DNA of 64,000 nt from the NCBI RefSeq assembly GCF_030532915.1, contig NZ_JAUNKD010000006.1:37181-101180 (forward strand), given 5' to 3'. Numbering within the stretch: the first letter of the stretch is position 1; each line of letters opens with the position of its first letter. Below the pieces are notes generated by a model that made no database searches, was not told the DNA's origin, and saw only the letters and a list, made by a program, of their open reading frames with translations. The DNA comes from Capnocytophaga sp. (GTDB lineage Bacteria > Bacteroidota > Bacteroidia > Flavobacteriales > Flavobacteriaceae). The position numbers and the translations under genes are program-made. This document shows, piece by piece, positions 34,920-45,130 of the stretch.

Positions 34920-37900
34920 TTAAAAAGTTATACTAAGCCCCGTTGAAAACACTCGTGAAAGCGGATACACTTTCCCCGTGCCACCCAAGCGTGCTTCAAG
35001 TGCTTCGGGGTCAAACATTGTAGCCAATTTAGTGAACGTAAAGGCGTTTTCAACCGATACAAAAATGCGTAATTTATCCACCCCGATGGTGTTCATTATC
35101 TCTTGCGGGAAGGTGTATCCCAACTGAATGTTTTTCACCCGCAAGTAAGAGGCGTCTTGCAACCAGCGCGTTTGCGTGTGGAAGTTTTTGGAGCCTCGCG
35201 TGAATGAAGGTCTGGGGTAATACGCATCGGTATTAGCCCCCAGCGGACTGGCTGTTCCTTCGGGGCGGAAATAATCCAAGTGTTCTTCAAAGGCGTGGGC
35301 TTGCGCTCTGTAATATCCGTTAGAACCGTTAGCGCCTCTAAAATGCGGCGTGTTAATATAGTAATCGCGCTTAGCCGTACCTTGCAAGAACAGGCTGAAA
35401 TCAATGTTTTTATACTTCATATCGAGCATCAATCCGTAATTGTAACGGGGCGTGCTGTTACCGATGATGCGCAGGTCGCCGTGGTCGGAAAGGGTATTTC
35501 CGCCGTTGCTGACTTCGCCGTCGCCATTGAGGTCTTCGCACATAACATCGCCTGCTTTCCAGTCAGTTCCCAATCGGTTTTGGTTGTGTTTGGCAATCCA
35601 TTCGCTCATTTCTTGGTCGGTTTTGGCAATGCCACGCGTGGTGTATCCCCAAATTTCACCGATGTATTTTCCGGTGTAATACGGAGCGGAAAGGCTTCCT
35701 ATTTCGTTGGGATATTTGGTAACTTTTTGGCGACTATCGGTGAGGTTAAAGGCAATTCCGTACGAAAAATCATCGCCGATGCGGTCTCGCCACGAAACTT
35801 GTGCGTCAAATCCGCCGGATTCCATATCGGTATTGTTGATTTGTGGCGGTTTTATGCCCAGTGTAGGTGGCAATTGCGGAGCCGGTCCTACCATATTATA
35901 AGTTATTCTTTTGAAGATTTCAAACGACAATGACAATCGGTTTTGAAATGCCGAAACGTCAATTCCCGCATTCCACGAAGCTACTTTTTCCCACGTCAGG
36001 AAGGTTGAAATCAAGTCGGGAGCTTCTGCCACGTTGGGCTTCTGTCCGTTCAAAAACCAACTGCCTCCTGAAGGTTTTAATTTCATTTTTGCATAGAACG
36101 GATACCAATTATCAGTGTTTTGGTTTCCTAACTCACCGTATGATGCTTTTAGCTTAAATTCAGACACTTGCTTTCCGAAACCGCCTAATTTCTCCCAAAA
36201 ACCTTCTTTGGCAATGTTCCAACCGACAGAAGCTGACGTGAAAACATTCCAGCGTTGGTCTTTTAAAAAGCGGCTTGTTCCGTCATAACGGATATTGGCT
36301 TCAAACAGATATTTTCCGTTGTAATCATAATTCAACCGCCCGAAGAACCCGGCAGTTGCCCAGTGTTGGTTATTGCCCCTAACATTGTCATTTTCACCAC
36401 CCGTAGCATCAATTACTAAAACATCGGGGGTATACACGCCTTCGCGGGAAGCAGAAAGGAAACGCGTTTTTTGCAATTCGGACTGGAATCCTGCCATTGC
36501 TTTCACAAAGTGATTGCCGAGTTGCTTTTGATACGACGTATAGGCATTAACGTTGTAAAAATCAGTTGTTTTGGTTGATTCGTAAATTCTGGAAGCCCCC
36601 GGATTGTTAAACACGCCTTCAATGAGTGCCGCCGGAACCGGATTGCCGTCTTTGTCATATCGATAAATGGGCAACCAAGGGATATGACTATGTTCGTTTT
36701 GCAGGCTGTAATTCAGTTCAAGATGTGTTGTCCAATCTTTCAAAGGCGTGAAAACGAAGGCAAGTTGCTGTACCATTAAATCGTTTCGGTCTTTGGCGCG
36801 CCCGTTTTCAAAATTAGCCAAATCGTTTCCGTAGATATAATGCCCGTTGGGGTCATATTTCGGAATGGTAGGCCATTTACGCCCGATGTTGTGGAAAAAG
36901 AGTCCGTCGTAACCAATTAAAAACGATGACCTTTCATAACCTGTTCGTGTAAAGCGCCCATTGTAATTAAGTTTTAAGTACGGAAGGATTTGCGCCGAAA
37001 CTTTGGCGTTAAACGCATAGCGGTCAAACGTATCGGTATTATGGCGAAATAAACCTTGTTGGTCAAGCAAACCGGCTGAAACGTAGTAATTAATCTTTTC
37101 GGTTCCGCCCCGCACACTGAAATTGTGTTCGGTTGTCGGCGCCCACTCGCGGTAGGCTTCTTTAAACCAATCTACGTTTGCCCAACTTTTAGCGCCTACG
37201 TTCCAATCGGCGTTGTCTTTGTTCCAATCGGTGGCATCGGTGAGTTGCCCGGCTTTGTAAAGTTTTATCTTTTCAATGATGTCGGGCGAAAAAGTAGGCT
37301 CGCTCCCTGAGTTGATGTCTGCATCGTTCCAGTAATATGTAAAGTTTTCGGAATCAAGCATTTTCGGAATGTTTGTCGGGTTACTAAACCGGAAGTTGTT
37401 GTTGTAATTGATAATTACCCTGCCTTCTTTTCCGGACTTGGTTGTTACCAGCACCACCCCGAACGGCGCTCTTGACCCGTAGATAGAAGCAGCGGCGGCA
37501 TCTTTTAAAACCGAAATACTTTCAATATCTTGCGGATTGAGCGTATTGAGGTCGCCTTCCATTCCGTCGATGAGAATCAGCGGTTTGGCGGTAGAGCCCG
37601 ACCCGATGGTTCCTGCCCCGCGAATGTCAAACGAAAGGTTGTTATCTAATTCGCCACCGCCTTTGCCAAGGTTGAAGTTCATACCCGAAACGGCTCCTTG
37701 CAAGGCTTGCACGGCACTGTTAACCGGACGAGCTTCAAGCACTTTGGCGTTTACAGTCGCGACCGACCCCGTTAAGTTTTCTTTCTTCTGCGAACCAAAG
37801 CCTACAACAACCACCTCACCGAGTTGTTGCGTATCTTCTTTTAGTAAAACATTGATTATAAGGGATTTACCCCCCCCTCATCACTTTTTTCTCTTGGGTT

Positions 37901-38133
37901 ACAAAACCAAGAGAAGTAAATACAAGAATATCACCCTCTTGGGCTTTAATCTCGTATTTTCCGTCAAAATCAGTACTCACCCCGCGAGTCGTATTCTTAA
38001 TGGAAATACCCACTCCCAGCAGCGGTGCTTTGCTTTCGTCGGTAACAGTTCCCTTTACCGAAATTTGTGCTGTTAAAAAATGAAAACATCCTACCAGCAA
38101 CAACATACTAAACAATGTTTTTTTTGCCTTCAT
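34920..38133 (-). CDS. SusC/RagA-family TonB-linked transporter, out of frame at a G8 tract
   Basis: Outer-membrane importer partner of SusD. The N-terminal part (38133 to 37867) has a signal peptide (MKAKKTLFSMLLLVGCFHFLTAQ) and a carboxypeptidase-regulatory-like domain (VKGTVTDESKAPLLGV...), then ends VMRGG-stop because of eight consecutive G (37870-37877 as C on the plus strand). Reading with seven G gives RGGKSLIINVLLKEDTQQLGEVVVVGFG, which joins the plug and barrel (NLTGSVATVNAKVLEARPVNSAVQALQG...) into one 1,070-residue protein ending STGLSITF. The remaining 964 codons are intact, which argues for phase variation by slippage or a sequencing slip rather than decay. The promoter is at 38162-38192. 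Confidence 0.9.
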
Positions 38134-38161
38134 AAATGCTTAATGTTAAAATTTGCTGCAA

Positions 38162-38192
38162 CAAAGGTAAAAAATATTTTAACCACGTCAAA
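38162..38192 (-). promoter_or_regulatory. Promoter of the susC-susD operon
   Basis: Minus-strand -33 TTTG (38189-38192), 19-nt spacer, -7 TACCTTTG (38162-38169), 29 nt before the susC ATG. An exact match to the Bacteroidota consensus. Confidence 0.8.
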
Positions 38193-38328
38193 CACAATTC
38201 CTTTTTTTAACATTTGGGATGTTTTTGAGGTGTTTTTTTTGATTTTTCAGATTTACAAAAACAGAAAAATCGGTCAATCACGAGTTGTAATAAAAAAATG
38301 TTACAGAAATCATAAAAAAGGCTATTAT

Positions 38329-38359
38329 TTTGTATATTAAATAGTTTTATATATTTTTG
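38329..38359 (+). promoter_or_regulatory. Promoter of the beta-helix lipoprotein gene
   Basis: -33 TTTG (38329-38332), 19-nt spacer, -7 TATTTTTG (38352-38359), 37 nt before the ATG. An exact consensus match, divergent from the susC promoter. Confidence 0.8.
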
Positions 38360-38396
38360 CCCGAAATTCAGTATTACTAACAAATGAAGTAGAAAA

Positions 38397-40136
38397 ATGA
38401 AAGAACTATTTGCAATTATATTTTTGACATATGGAATTGGCGCTTGCACCTTTGAAGACGTACTTGACCACACCACCGAAGATCCCAATAAAGAACAGGG
38501 AAATGAAACCCCAAAAGAAGATCCTCAAAAAGGAAAATATGACTTTATAATTACGCCTCAAAACGTCACGGGTGACTTTAAAACTTTTTTTCAAGGCATT
38601 GTGAATCGATATTCAAATGTTTTGATTGAAGATGGCACATATGAAATTGTTCTAACAAGTAGTGAGGGGGTTAAACCCAAAGATGGTTGCACTATCACTT
38701 TTGAGAAAAATGCCAAAATAAAAGTAAAACCCAATAATCTTTCGTTCTATTCGGTAATAGATTTGAGGGGGCGGAAAGATATTACTATCAAAAACCCTAA
38801 CTTAGAGGGAGACAAATACAACCACCTTGGCACCTCAGGGCAGTGGGGACACGGCATAAACATTGTTGATTGTAAGAACATTACCATCCACAATGCGTAT
38901 GCGACTAAATTTTGGGGAGATGGAATTTACTTAAGAGACTGCCAAAATATCCGGATTTACAACGCACATTTACCCGACAACCGAAGACAAGGAATGTCTA
39001 TCACCTCAGGGCACGATATTGAAATCCACAATTTAATCGCAGAAAACACAGGTGGTCACGACCCCGGCTATGGCATAGACATAGAACCTAACTGGAATAG
39101 AGACCATATCACAAAACTGCGTATTTACAAACCCGTTTTAAGAAACAACGGCAAAGGAATTTCTTCTTACACCGGAGGGCTTTCTTTTTGGGGACATATG
39201 TCACATGTTCTTCACCCTGACGATAAAAAACTAGCTCCTGCTAATTATGACATCGAAATTTTTGACCCCATTTTTGAGGGAGACGCTCTATTCATCTCGG
39301 CACCGACTGATTACGTAAAGGGTTATATAAAAATTCACAACCCTGTATTTTACAGATCAAAAAACAGTGCTGTTTACATCAACAATCATCAGTCTGATTT
39401 TTTCAAAACAGAAATTATTAATCCAAAATTTGTTGATTGTGTTGCAACTCCGGCCAATGAACACTCTGCCTATCTAGCACCTATTGTAATGACTTGCTTC
39501 AAACACCTAAGCCATAAAAACATTGGAAACAGAAACATTACCATCACAAACCCAACGGTTGAAGCTAGCAACAACGCCAAATATAATGCTGTTGCCATAC
39601 GAAACAGCACATCAAATAGTTTCAAGGAAGATTTGAAGAATGTAACCATCTCCAACGCCTCCACAAAAGGATATAAGATTCCTTTCTATAATCATACAGG
39701 TGACCCAAAAACAATGTCAAACCTGCACCATAGTTTCTCTATGACTTTTAGTGACAAAGGGGGATATCCAAGCCGACCATTGGCTTACGGAAACACGGTT
39801 TCAAAGGCTTTTGACGGAGGTGTACTCAACTACACTTCTGACAAAACAAATTCTACAATCTATATTAGCGATGATATCCTCATCTCTAATTTCGAGTTTT
39901 TTTACGCAAATAACGCAAAGGACAAGTCTGCGTTGACCCTTCTTTTCGGAACAAAAAAACAGCCCGTAAAAGCCTACATAAATAAAATTGACCCCTCACG
40001 AAGGATAAACGGCATTGAAATTCCGTTTGGAAGCTACATCAAGATGAAGAAAACCTTTCGTGACAAAGACGGGATACAACATTGGGAAGTTATCAAAGCT
40101 TCAAGCAATGTAAAAGGCATTAACACCCCTTCATAA
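38397..40136 (+). CDS. Right-handed parallel beta-helix lipoprotein (pectate-lyase-like fold)
   Basis: A 579-residue predicted surface lipoprotein: short signal with Cys17 (FLTYGIGAC), then a Glu/Asp/Pro-rich spacer (residues 20-45) typical of surface-exported Bacteroidota lipoproteins. From about 50 to 400 it shows repeated rungs of the PbH1 kind (NITIHNAYATKFWGDGIYLRDCQNIRIYNAHL, DIEIHNLIAENTGGHDPGYGIDIEPNW), as in polysaccharide lyases, epimerases and glycosidases of the beta-helix class. The C-terminal third is a separate beta-rich region. It is a single gene with an exact promoter and a terminator, divergent from susCD, so it may degrade or bind the glycan taken up by that pair. Catalytic residues cannot be assigned. 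Confidence 0.78.
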   Translation: MKELFAIIFLTYGIGACTFEDVLDHTTEDPNKEQGNETPKEDPQKGKYDFIITPQNVTGDFKTFFQGIVNRYSNVLIEDGTYEIVLTSSEGVKPKDGCTITFEKNAKIKVKPNNLSFYSVIDLRGRKDITIKNPNLEGDKYNHLGTSGQWGHGINIVDCKNITIHNAYATKFWGDGIYLRDCQNIRIYNAHLPDNRRQGMSITSGHDIEIHNLIAENTGGHDPGYGIDIEPNWNRDHITKLRIYKPVLRNNGKGISSYTGGLSFWGHMSHVLHPDDKKLAPANYDIEIFDPIFEGDALFISAPTDYVKGYIKIHNPVFYRSKNSAVYINNHQSDFFKTEIINPKFVDCVATPANEHSAYLAPIVMTCFKHLSHKNIGNRNITITNPTVEASNNAKYNAVAIRNSTSNSFKEDLKNVTISNASTKGYKIPFYNHTGDPKTMSNLHHSFSMTFSDKGGYPSRPLAYGNTVSKAFDGGVLNYTSDKTNSTIYISDDILISNFEFFYANNAKDKSALTLLFGTKKQPVKAYINKIDPSRRINGIEIPFGSYIKMKKTFRDKDGIQHWEVIKASSNVKGINTPS

Positions 40137-40143
40137 GCACACA

Positions 40144-40183
40144 TCAATGAGGTGAATTCACAGTTGAATTTACCTCATTTTTC
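40144..40183 (+). terminator. Terminator of the beta-helix gene
   Basis: AATGAGGTGAATTC (40146 onwards) pairs with GAATTTACCTCATT with one mismatch/bulge region and is followed by TTTTCTTTC. Confidence 0.75.
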
Positions 40184-40297
40184 TTTCTATCAAAAGTACA
40201 TTTACAGAATTGCTACACAAAAGAGAAACATTACTGCTCTTTTTTCTGAACAAAATGTTAATATCCAAAAAATATTTTTCAGTTCAAAAAAACGTCG

Positions 40298-40305
40298 TAC
40301 TTTTG
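40298..40305 (+). promoter_or_regulatory. -7 element of the polysaccharide-locus promoter
   Basis: TACTTTTG matches TAnnTTTG, 26 nt before the ATG of the first locus gene. The -33 box is weak (a TTTTTC run near 40275). It is the only convincing promoter ahead of the first 16 genes of the locus. Confidence 0.55.
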
Positions 40306-40331
40306 CACGGAATTTTGTAAGTATTACAATT

Positions 40332-41321
40332 ATGTCGTTTAACGAGTTAAAAAACAAAAAAGTTTTGGTTACCGGTGGAGCAGGCTTTATCGGTTCTAAC
40401 CTTTCCGAGAAATTATTGGAATTGGGTGCTGTGGTAACAGTTTTGGACAATTTCGCAACAGGGCACAGACACAACATAACGCCTTTCCTTGTCAATGAGA
40501 ATTTCACATTAATAGAAGGCGATATTCGTGATTTGGAAACCTGTCGTAACGCCTGTGAGAAACAGGATTTTGTATTGCATCAGGCTGCTTTGGGTTCAGT
40601 GCCGCGTTCGATTAACGACCCCATCACCAGTAACGATGTAAACGTGGGTGGATTCCTAAATATGTTGGTTGCCGCTCGCGATGCGGGTGTCAAACGCTTG
40701 GTGTATGCCGCCAGTTCATCAACGTATGGCGATTCAAAATCGCTTCCAAAAGTGGAAGACGTTATCGGCAAACCGCTTTCGCCTTACGCCATTACCAAGT
40801 ACGTGAACGAACTTTACGCCGATGTTTTCAAACGAACTTATAACTTTGACACCATCGGATTGCGATATTTTAACGTTTTCGGAAGAAGACAAGATCCCAA
40901 CGGAGCTTATGCCGCCGTAATACCGAAGTTTGTAATTCAACTGGTTAATCATCAATCACCTACAATCAATGGCGATGGTACGTACTCGCGTGATTTCACC
41001 TACATTGACAACGTAGTGCAAATGAATCTCTTAGCGATTACTTCAACCAATGAAGAAGCCGTAAACCAAGTGTATAACACAGCAGTGGGTGACCGAACTA
41101 CCATTAAGGATATGGCTGAGTTACTACGGAAATTCCTTGCGGAATATGACCCGAAAATTGCCGAAGTGGAAATATTAAATGGCCCTAACCGACTTGGAGA
41201 CGTTCCGCATTCATTGGCATCTATTGAAAAAGCACAAAAAAATCTGGGATATCAGCCTACCCATAAATTTGCAGAAGGCTTAAAAGAAGCTGTGGCTTGG
41301 TATTGGAAAAATTTGAAATAA
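40332..41321 (+). CDS. UDP-N-acetylglucosamine 4-epimerase (WbpP/TviC type)
   Basis: Short-chain dehydrogenase/reductase epimerase that interconverts UDP-GlcNAc and UDP-GalNAc (or the acids derived from them). The start is placed at ATG 40332 ([16 protein letters not shown]), giving 329 residues. NAD-binding GGAGFIG at 15-21, Ser128-Ser130, and the catalytic Tyr152/Lys156 (SPYAITK) are present. [32 protein letters not shown] and [15 protein letters not shown] fit the WbpP/TviC group, which prefers N-acetylated sugars. It heads the locus, 18 nt before the dehydrogenase; together they should supply UDP-GalNAcA. Confidence 0.9.
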   Translation: MSFNELKNKKVLVTGGAGFIGSNLSEKLLELGAVVTVLDNFATGHRHNITPFLVNENFTLIEGDIRDLETCRNACEKQDFVLHQAALGSVPRSINDPITSNDVNVGGFLNMLVAARDAGVKRLVYAASSSTYGDSKSLPKVEDVIGKPLSPYAITKYVNELYADVFKRTYNFDTIGLRYFNVFGRRQDPNGAYAAVIPKFVIQLVNHQSPTINGDGTYSRDFTYIDNVVQMNLLAITSTNEEAVNQVYNTAVGDRTTIKDMAELLRKFLAEYDPKIAEVEILNGPNRLGDVPHSLASIEKAQKNLGYQPTHKFAEGLKEAVAWYWKNLK

Positions 41322-41339
41322 TTATAAAAAAAGCTAAAG

Positions 41340-42623
41340 ATGAAACACAAAATTGCAGTCATCGGTTTAGGCTATGTAGGCCTTCCTTTGGCACGACTTT
41401 TCGCAACGAAATATCCGGTAGTAGGATTTGACATTAACAAGGAAAGAGTAGAAAAACTAAACGCCGGACACGACGACACGTTGGAGGTTTCTGACGAATT
41501 GCTTCAATCGGCTTTGGTGAAAGGAAATCCATTCAAAACCAACACTAACGGCTTGCTTTGTTCTGCCGATTTAAAAGACATTGAAGACGCTACTATTTAC
41601 ATAATTACCGTACCTACGCCGGTGGACAAAAATAATCGTCCCGTGCTGACGCCTTTGGTAAAAGCCAGCGAAACCGTAGGGAAAGTCCTTAAAAAAGGCG
41701 ATATAGTAGTTTATGAATCAACCGTTTACCCAGGCGCTACGGAAGAAGACTGTATTCCTGTGGTGGAAAAAACATCAGGAATGAAGTACAACGTTGATTT
41801 CTTTGCGGGATATTCACCCGAGCGTATCAACCCCGGAGATAAAGAGCATACCGTTGAGAAAATCTTGAAAGTAACTTCGGGTTCTACGCCTGAAATCGGG
41901 AAAATCGTTGATGAAATTTATAAATCGGTAATCACTGCCGGAACGCATTTGGCACCAACCATCAAAGTTGCCGAAGCTGCCAAAGTGATTGAAAATTCAC
42001 AACGCGACATCAACATTGCTTTCGTGAACGAATTGGCTAAAATATTCAACCTGATGGATATAGATACCCACGCAGTTTTGGCTGCTGCCGGAACAAAATG
42101 GAACTTCTTGCCGTTCAAACCGGGCTTGGTGGGCGGACACTGCATCGGGGTAGACCCGTTCTATTTGGCTCAAAAAGCACAAGAATACGGCTATCACCCT
42201 GAAATTATTCTGGCAGGACGTCGCCTTAACGATTCAATGGGTAAATACGTTGCCGAGCAAGTTGTAAAGGCGATGATTAAGAAAAACATCAACGTAAACG
42301 GAGCCGAAGTGCTGATGTTGGGAGTTACGTTTAAAGAAAACTGCCCTGACGTTCGCAACACAAAAATTGTGGATGTGATCGCCGCTTTGGAAGATTTCGG
42401 AACGAAAGTAACCATCTTCGACCCTTGGGCAAATCCGGAGGAAGTGAAGCACGAATACGGTGTTGAAAGTACACAGAAAAATCCTGCCTGCAAATTTGAC
42501 GCGGTAGTACTTGGTGTGGCTCACAAAGAATTTAAAAACCTTGACATAAATTCTTTGAAAAAAGACAATGCCATTGTATATGACGTAAAAGGAATTTTAG
42601 ATAACACAGACGGAAGGTTGTAA
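41340..42623 (+). CDS. UDP-N-acetyl-hexosamine 6-dehydrogenase (WbpO/TviB type)
   Basis: Oxidises C6 of a UDP-N-acetylhexosamine to the uronic acid with two NAD+. The 427 residues include the Rossmann motif GLGYVGLP (about 9-16), catalytic Cys268 in GLVGGHCIGVDPFYLAQKA, Lys209 in the IKVAEAAKVIENSQRD helix region and the YSPERINPGDKEH loop typical of VipA/TviB/WbpO enzymes. Beside the 4-epimerase this predicts UDP-N-acetylgalactosaminuronic acid as an activated precursor, giving the surface glycan a carboxylate that could be amidated. Confidence 0.93.
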   Translation: MKHKIAVIGLGYVGLPLARLFATKYPVVGFDINKERVEKLNAGHDDTLEVSDELLQSALVKGNPFKTNTNGLLCSADLKDIEDATIYIITVPTPVDKNNRPVLTPLVKASETVGKVLKKGDIVVYESTVYPGATEEDCIPVVEKTSGMKYNVDFFAGYSPERINPGDKEHTVEKILKVTSGSTPEIGKIVDEIYKSVITAGTHLAPTIKVAEAAKVIENSQRDINIAFVNELAKIFNLMDIDTHAVLAAAGTKWNFLPFKPGLVGGHCIGVDPFYLAQKAQEYGYHPEIILAGRRLNDSMGKYVAEQVVKAMIKKNINVNGAEVLMLGVTFKENCPDVRNTKIVDVIAALEDFGTKVTIFDPWANPEEVKHEYGVESTQKNPACKFDAVVLGVAHKEFKNLDINSLKKDNAIVYDVKGILDNTDGRL

Positions 42624-42653
42624 TTCTCTAACTTATACTAATAAAACATAGAA

Positions 42654-43931
42654 TTGTTACAGAAATTCAAAAATATTTTCAATTCAAAAGAACACAAGGT
42701 TTTACTAGAAAACTTTATATCATTAAGCCTACTACAAATAGTAGGTTACGTTCTGCCTTTTTTTACTTTACCGTACATAGCTAAAGTCATTGGCGTTGAA
42801 AACTTTGGAACTTTGGCTTTTGCCACATCGGTGATAGTTTTTTTTCAAACCCTTGTTGATTACGGATTTAATTACACAGGAGTTCGAGATATTGCAAGAG
42901 TAAAAGATAATAAAGAACAAACCTCATTCATATTTTCTAAGATTATGATTGCACGGTTGGTTCTTACAGTAGCAAGTTTCTTACTACTGCTACTGATGAT
43001 TTTATTTATTCCTCAATTTCAAAGAAATTCAACAGTGTTACTGTGTACTTTTTTACTAGTACCTGGATATGCCATATACCCAGAGTGGTTTTTCCAAGCT
43101 ATTGAAAAAATGAAGTACTCATCTGTTATATCAACCATTATAAAAATACTTTTTACCGCTTCTATTTTCATTTTTGTCAGAGAACGAGAGGATTACATAT
43201 ACATACCTATAATCAATGGGTTAGGTTTTTTTGTTGCTGGCATAGGAGCTTTTTATTTTATTATAATCAAGTACAAATACAGATTTGTCAGGGTTTCCGT
43301 CAAGGATATTTTTAATGCAATTTCGGGGAGTACGAACATGTTTATTTCTCTAATTCTACCAAACTTATACACCAATATGTCAACGATATTTTTGGAGAGA
43401 TTTTGGGGTAAGTTTAGCACTGGTATTTTCGACGCCGGGAATAGGTTTATAAACATAAGTCAGCAGATAACAAATGTTCTTTCCAGGACATTCTACCCTT
43501 TTCTATCAAGAAGAATGGACAAACATTCCTTCTATGAAGTAATGAGTTTTTCTATCAGTGTAGTGGTATCATTAGTTCTGTTTTTTGGAGCAGATTTCAT
43601 TGTATACAATTTTTATAGTCCTGCATATTCAGAGGCGGCTACAGTTATAAAAATTATGGCTATTTCTCCAATATTTATCTTTATGATGAATGCTTATGGC
43701 ACCAATTATCTAGTTCTCAAGGGACAAGAAAGAATACTTAGGAACATTATTGCAGCATGTTCACTCTTTGGCTTTTTTGCAACTTATGCCCTTGTAGTAA
43801 ACTATAAGCATATTGGAGCTGCAATATCTATCACCTCTGTATGGGGCATTAGAGGAATAATTACATATTATTATGCTAGAAGAATCAAACTACAGAAAAA
43901 CACAATGAACATTAAACATAAAAATGAATAA
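42654..43931 (+). CDS. Polysaccharide flippase (Wzx-like), first of two
   Basis: A 425-residue multipass membrane protein of the MOP/polysaccharide-transport family that turns undecaprenyl-linked repeat units across the inner membrane. The N-terminal ISLSLLQIVGYVLPFFTLPYIAKVIGVENFG is a hallmark of Wzx proteins. The start is a TTG at 42654; no ATG exists upstream after the in-frame stop at 42642. The gene is more AT-rich than the two before it and overlaps the next gene by 8 nt. Export of an O-unit is the expected role, but a second flippase gene is present at 47350. Confidence 0.88.
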   Translation: MLQKFKNIFNSKEHKVLLENFISLSLLQIVGYVLPFFTLPYIAKVIGVENFGTLAFATSVIVFFQTLVDYGFNYTGVRDIARVKDNKEQTSFIFSKIMIARLVLTVASFLLLLLMILFIPQFQRNSTVLLCTFLLVPGYAIYPEWFFQAIEKMKYSSVISTIIKILFTASIFIFVREREDYIYIPIINGLGFFVAGIGAFYFIIIKYKYRFVRVSVKDIFNAISGSTNMFISLILPNLYTNMSTIFLERFWGKFSTGIFDAGNRFINISQQITNVLSRTFYPFLSRRMDKHSFYEVMSFSISVVVSLVLFFGADFIVYNFYSPAYSEAATVIKIMAISPIFIFMMNAYGTNYLVLKGQERILRNIIAACSLFGFFATYALVVNYKHIGAAISITSVWGIRGIITYYYARRIKLQKNTMNIKHKNE

Positions 43932-45063
43932 AATGGTCAGCATCTTAATTACAGCAGACTTTTGTCCAAACGAACGAGTTACAGATCTAGTGGAAACGTT
44001 AGATCATCATTCTATTTTCAATGATTTCATTGATGATATAAGAAGTTCTGATTTAAGCATTACAAACTTGGAGTGCCCTGTAATTGACAATAATAACATT
44101 TCCAACACAAAAATTAAAAAAATAGGCCCTTCTCTTTCTACAACCCCAAAGGCAATTGAGATTCTAAAAAAAGCAGGATTTAATCTTTTAACTCTGGCTA
44201 ATAATCATATTATGGATTATGGAGCATCTGGACTAAATACAACAATAAAACATATCAAAAATAGAGGAATAGATTTTGTTGGTGCAGGTAATAATTTCTA
44301 TGAAGCTAGAAAACCCTTTTATTTTTCAAAAAACAACATCACTATTGGGATTATAAACATCGCCGAAAATGAATTTTCTACAACAAGAGGAGAACTTCCA
44401 GGAGCAAACCCTTTGGATAATGTAAGAAACTATTATGACATTCAGAAATGCAAAGAAAACTGCAATAAAATTATTCTAATATATCACGGAGGGAGTGAAG
44501 GATTTCAGTATCCAACTCCAAGAATGAAAGAATTATTCAGATACTACATTGACTTAGGAGTAGATGTTGTAATTAGTCATCATACTCATTGTTTTAGCGG
44601 ATTTGAAACATATAAAAACAAACATATATTTTATGGTTTAGGTAATTTTGTATTTGATTGGAAAAACCTAAGAAACAATAAATGGAATTATGGATACGCC
44701 GTTCGATTGAATTTTGACAATCAAAATCAAAACTTTGAAATCATACCTTACGTGCAAAACAATGATATCGTGGGTGTACACAAATTAAATGACGAAAACA
44801 AGAAAAACTTTTTTTATGAAATTAGTGAGATTAACAAAATAATCCTTGACGATTCTTTATTAAAAAAACAGTTTGACCAGCTAATTTCAGAAAGAAAAAG
44901 TGAATATTTTTTTGCACTACAACCATATAACAATCGAATTTTAAATGCCCTCTACAGAAGAAAAATAATACCAAACATCTGGAACGTGAGTAAAAAAAAC
45001 TTTCTGCTCAACTGTATTCGCTGTGAGTCTCATAGAGACCTAATTATGGGAGCTTTAAAATAG
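43924..45063 (+). CDS. CapA-family metallophosphatase-like protein (poly-gamma-glutamate capsule type)
   Basis: A 379-residue protein with the CapA/PgsA calcineurin-like fold. Metal-binding motifs are present in order: NLE (48-50), ANNH (92-95), YHGG with His188, and SHHTH at 218-222 followed by GLGNFVFDW. No signal peptide is seen, so unlike secreted PgsA it is likely cytoplasmic. In poly-gamma-glutamate systems CapA assists amide-polymer synthesis or export; here no PgsB/PgsC is present. It overlaps wzx by 8 nt and is followed by an opine-synthase-like gene and an ATP-grasp gene, so a role in amino-acid decoration of the glycan is possible. AT-rich like the flippase gene. Confidence 0.82.
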   Translation: MNKMVSILITADFCPNERVTDLVETLDHHSIFNDFIDDIRSSDLSITNLECPVIDNNNISNTKIKKIGPSLSTTPKAIEILKKAGFNLLTLANNHIMDYGASGLNTTIKHIKNRGIDFVGAGNNFYEARKPFYFSKNNITIGIINIAENEFSTTRGELPGANPLDNVRNYYDIQKCKENCNKIILIYHGGSEGFQYPTPRMKELFRYYIDLGVDVVISHHTHCFSGFETYKNKHIFYGLGNFVFDWKNLRNNKWNYGYAVRLNFDNQNQNFEIIPYVQNNDIVGVHKLNDENKKNFFYEISEINKIILDDSLLKKQFDQLISERKSEYFFALQPYNNRILNALYRRKIIPNIWNVSKKNFLLNCIRCESHRDLIMGALK

Positions 45064-45130
45064 CCATTTACTAAATACAACCCAGTTTTGACATTTTTTA
45101 AAAAACAGTTAAACTTTAAAACATAACAGA

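Noticed and set aside
37815..38133. Separate 88-residue protein upstream of SusC
   Set aside because: It contains only a SusC signal peptide and the first domain, and one G fewer in the G tract joins it to the SusC plug and barrel; it is the 5' end of the same gene.
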